Shown here: piece after piece, positions 4,334-5,475 of the stretch
Position numbering within the stretch: position 1 is the first letter of the stretch
Layout: each line of letters begins with the position of its first letter
Assembly: GCA_903903365.1 (NCBI GenBank)
Contig: CAIUYS010000593.1
Location: forward strand, 1-5,475
Length of the DNA: 5,475 nt
Direction: 5' to 3'
Source of the DNA: an uncultured Methylococcaceae bacterium
Lineage (GTDB): Bacteria > Pseudomonadota > Gammaproteobacteria > Methylococcales > Methylomonadaceae
The notes under the pieces: model-generated
Databases searched by the model: none
The model's input: the letters and a program-made list of their open reading frames with translations, nothing else
Told to the model about the DNA's origin: nothing
Position numbers and translations under genes: made by a program

Positions 4334-5475
4334 ATGAAATCCATTGATCTCCCTGTTATTTATTCCAAGATTTACTCCCTGCTTTTTTTATTGTTATTGA
4401 CCTTTTTTGGGCTGGCAGACGCCGGGGCAAAAACGGTTGCACCAGATAAAGGGCAAAAAAATATCACGTTTGAGATTACCAAAGATACCTTACAGGCTAA
4501 AATTGAGGCTATCAATACCCGCGAAGGGCTTGATGACGCGTTAAAATCCAAGGTGCTTTCTATTTATCAAACGGCGCAAGATAACCTGGTTAACACTGAA
4601 AACTTTAAGGCGCGAATCACTGATTTTAATCAAGCATTAAAGCAAGCGCCAGAGCGAACCAAAAAACTGCAAAAAGAAATTGAACAAACGCTGTTAAGGG
4701 TCTCTAAACAAAAAAACGAAGATTTTACCAAGATACCCACTGAAGAATTGGATCAACGTTTAATTATTGAGAAAGGAAAAATAAGCACGTTAGATGAGCA
4801 ATTAAAAAAGCTGGAAAATGAACTGGCTTTGCAACAGAGTCGTCCGCAACTTATTCGAGATGAGACGGTAACGGCAAAACAAGATCTTGAAGCGACACAA
4901 AAAAAACTGGAGGGGACTGCTGATAAAGCGGGCTCAAAACTGGAAGCGGAAGCCAGACAGGTTTATTTAAAAACACTGGTTGAGTCACGCACGGCAGAAT
5001 TAAAAGCACTGGAGGTTGAAGCGATTAGTAATCCGGTACGGGTTGAATTACTTAAATCCGGGTTTCGGTTATTGGACATACAAAAAAATGCGCTAACCCC
5101 GATTACTACGGCAATAGAAAGTCTGTCTACTGATCGGCGCGAGCAAGAAGCCAAGGACATGCAGGATGCACTCAGTCAGGCAGAAAAAGAACTGTCTGGA
5201 AAGCACTCTCTCATTCAAACCATAACCCGGGAGAATATTCAATACAGTCGAGACTTGCAGGCTATTACTGCCAAAATTGAAAATTACACCGAGCAAAAAA
5301 CCAAAGTAGATGCCCAAGCGATAGAAATTGAAGGCGACTTTAAAAGTGCAGATAAAAAAATCAGTCTGGCAGGCTTAAGTCCGGCGCTGGGTAAAATCCT
5401 GCGCGAACAGCGTCGTAATTTAACCACTCAAGATCAATTTACCCTGCAATCAGAAACCATTCAAAATGAAACGGC
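4334..5475 (+). CDS. Large MscS-family mechanosensitive channel (MscK/MscM type), N-terminal part
   Basis: The frame is open from ATG 4334 to the window edge, giving 380 residues of a protein that in this family usually reaches about 1,000-1,150. Residues 13-30 are a hydrophobic signal core (YSLLFLLLLTFFGLADA), with probable cleavage after Ala30 or Ala32. The rest is a charged, coiled-coil-rich periplasmic region of the MscS_porin type: family-like stretches include KLEGTADKAGSKLEAEARQV, VEAISNPVRVELLKSGFRLL and LSPALGKILREQRRNL. The membrane part and the MscS pore would lie beyond the window. Such channels sit in the inner membrane and open on membrane tension to release solutes after osmotic downshock; MscK also responds to potassium. 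No strong ribosome binding site precedes the ATG, but the signal peptide directly after it supports this start. MscK and MscM cannot be told apart from this half, so no symbol is given. Confidence 0.85.
   Translation, partial: MKSIDLPVIYSKIYSLLFLLLLTFFGLADAGAKTVAPDKGQKNITFEITKDTLQAKIEAINTREGLDDALKSKVLSIYQTAQDNLVNTENFKARITDFNQALKQAPERTKKLQKEIEQTLLRVSKQKNEDFTKIPTEELDQRLIIEKGKISTLDEQLKKLENELALQQSRPQLIRDETVTAKQDLEATQKKLEGTADKAGSKLEAEARQVYLKTLVESRTAELKALEVEAISNPVRVELLKSGFRLLDIQKNALTPITTAIESLSTDRREQEAKDMQDALSQAEKELSGKHSLIQTITRENIQYSRDLQAITAKIENYTEQKTKVDAQAIEIEGDFKSADKKISLAGLSPALGKILREQRRNLTTQDQFTLQSETIQNET

Noticed and set aside
4963..5317. Two minus-strand ORFs within the channel gene
   Set aside because: Both are antisense shadows of a strongly protein-like, family-matching reading frame on the plus strand.

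Overview
The window looks like a stretch of a moderately AT-rich proteobacterial chromosome, most likely gammaproteobacterial. The large MscK/MscM-type mechanosensitive channel at the right edge and the overall flavour of the proteins suggest this. A methanotroph-like lineage is possible, but that is an impression from protein style and not a demonstrated assignment.

Left part (1-1868): a small four-helix membrane protein on the minus strand (25-513) is divergent from two plus-strand genes of unknown function (685-1218 and 1282-1821). These two are 63 bp apart and probably co-transcribed. A GC-rich hairpin follows the second one.

Middle part (about 1869-4183): this is a 2.3-kb scrapyard of mobile DNA with no clearly intact gene. 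It is bracketed by two diverged inverted copies of a roughly 53-bp sequence (1869-1922 and 4132-4183). Inside, from left to right, are: a 183-bp MITE-like element with perfect 24-bp terminal inverted repeats and flanking TA; a compact single-domain tyrosine recombinase on the minus strand (2205-2834), complete in all its catalytic residues but broken by one in-frame TGA; a 35-codon open remnant (3086-3193); a small hypothetical gene (3207 onward) whose 3' end is replaced; and, on the opposite strand, the amino-terminal part of a second, phage-type integrase (3453-3872). That second integrase carries a TAG at codon 14 and has lost its whole catalytic domain. The last two were joined tail to tail by a rearrangement near 3440-3453. 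Upstream of the second integrase lie a strong plus-strand terminator hairpin, a set of 9-bp near-repeats partly in 10-bp phase, and an 18-bp palindrome; these could be the remains of its attachment or control region.

Right part (4184-5475): a plus-strand gene opens at 4334 and runs off the window. Its 380 visible residues are a signal peptide plus a long, coiled-coil-rich periplasmic domain of the MscS_porin kind, the amino-terminal part of a large osmotic-stress mechanosensitive channel.

I see no CRISPR array, rRNA, tRNA, toxin-antitoxin pair or defence system. The most interesting material is the layered decay of two unrelated tyrosine recombinases inside an inverted-repeat bracket, and the unassigned gene pair to its left.
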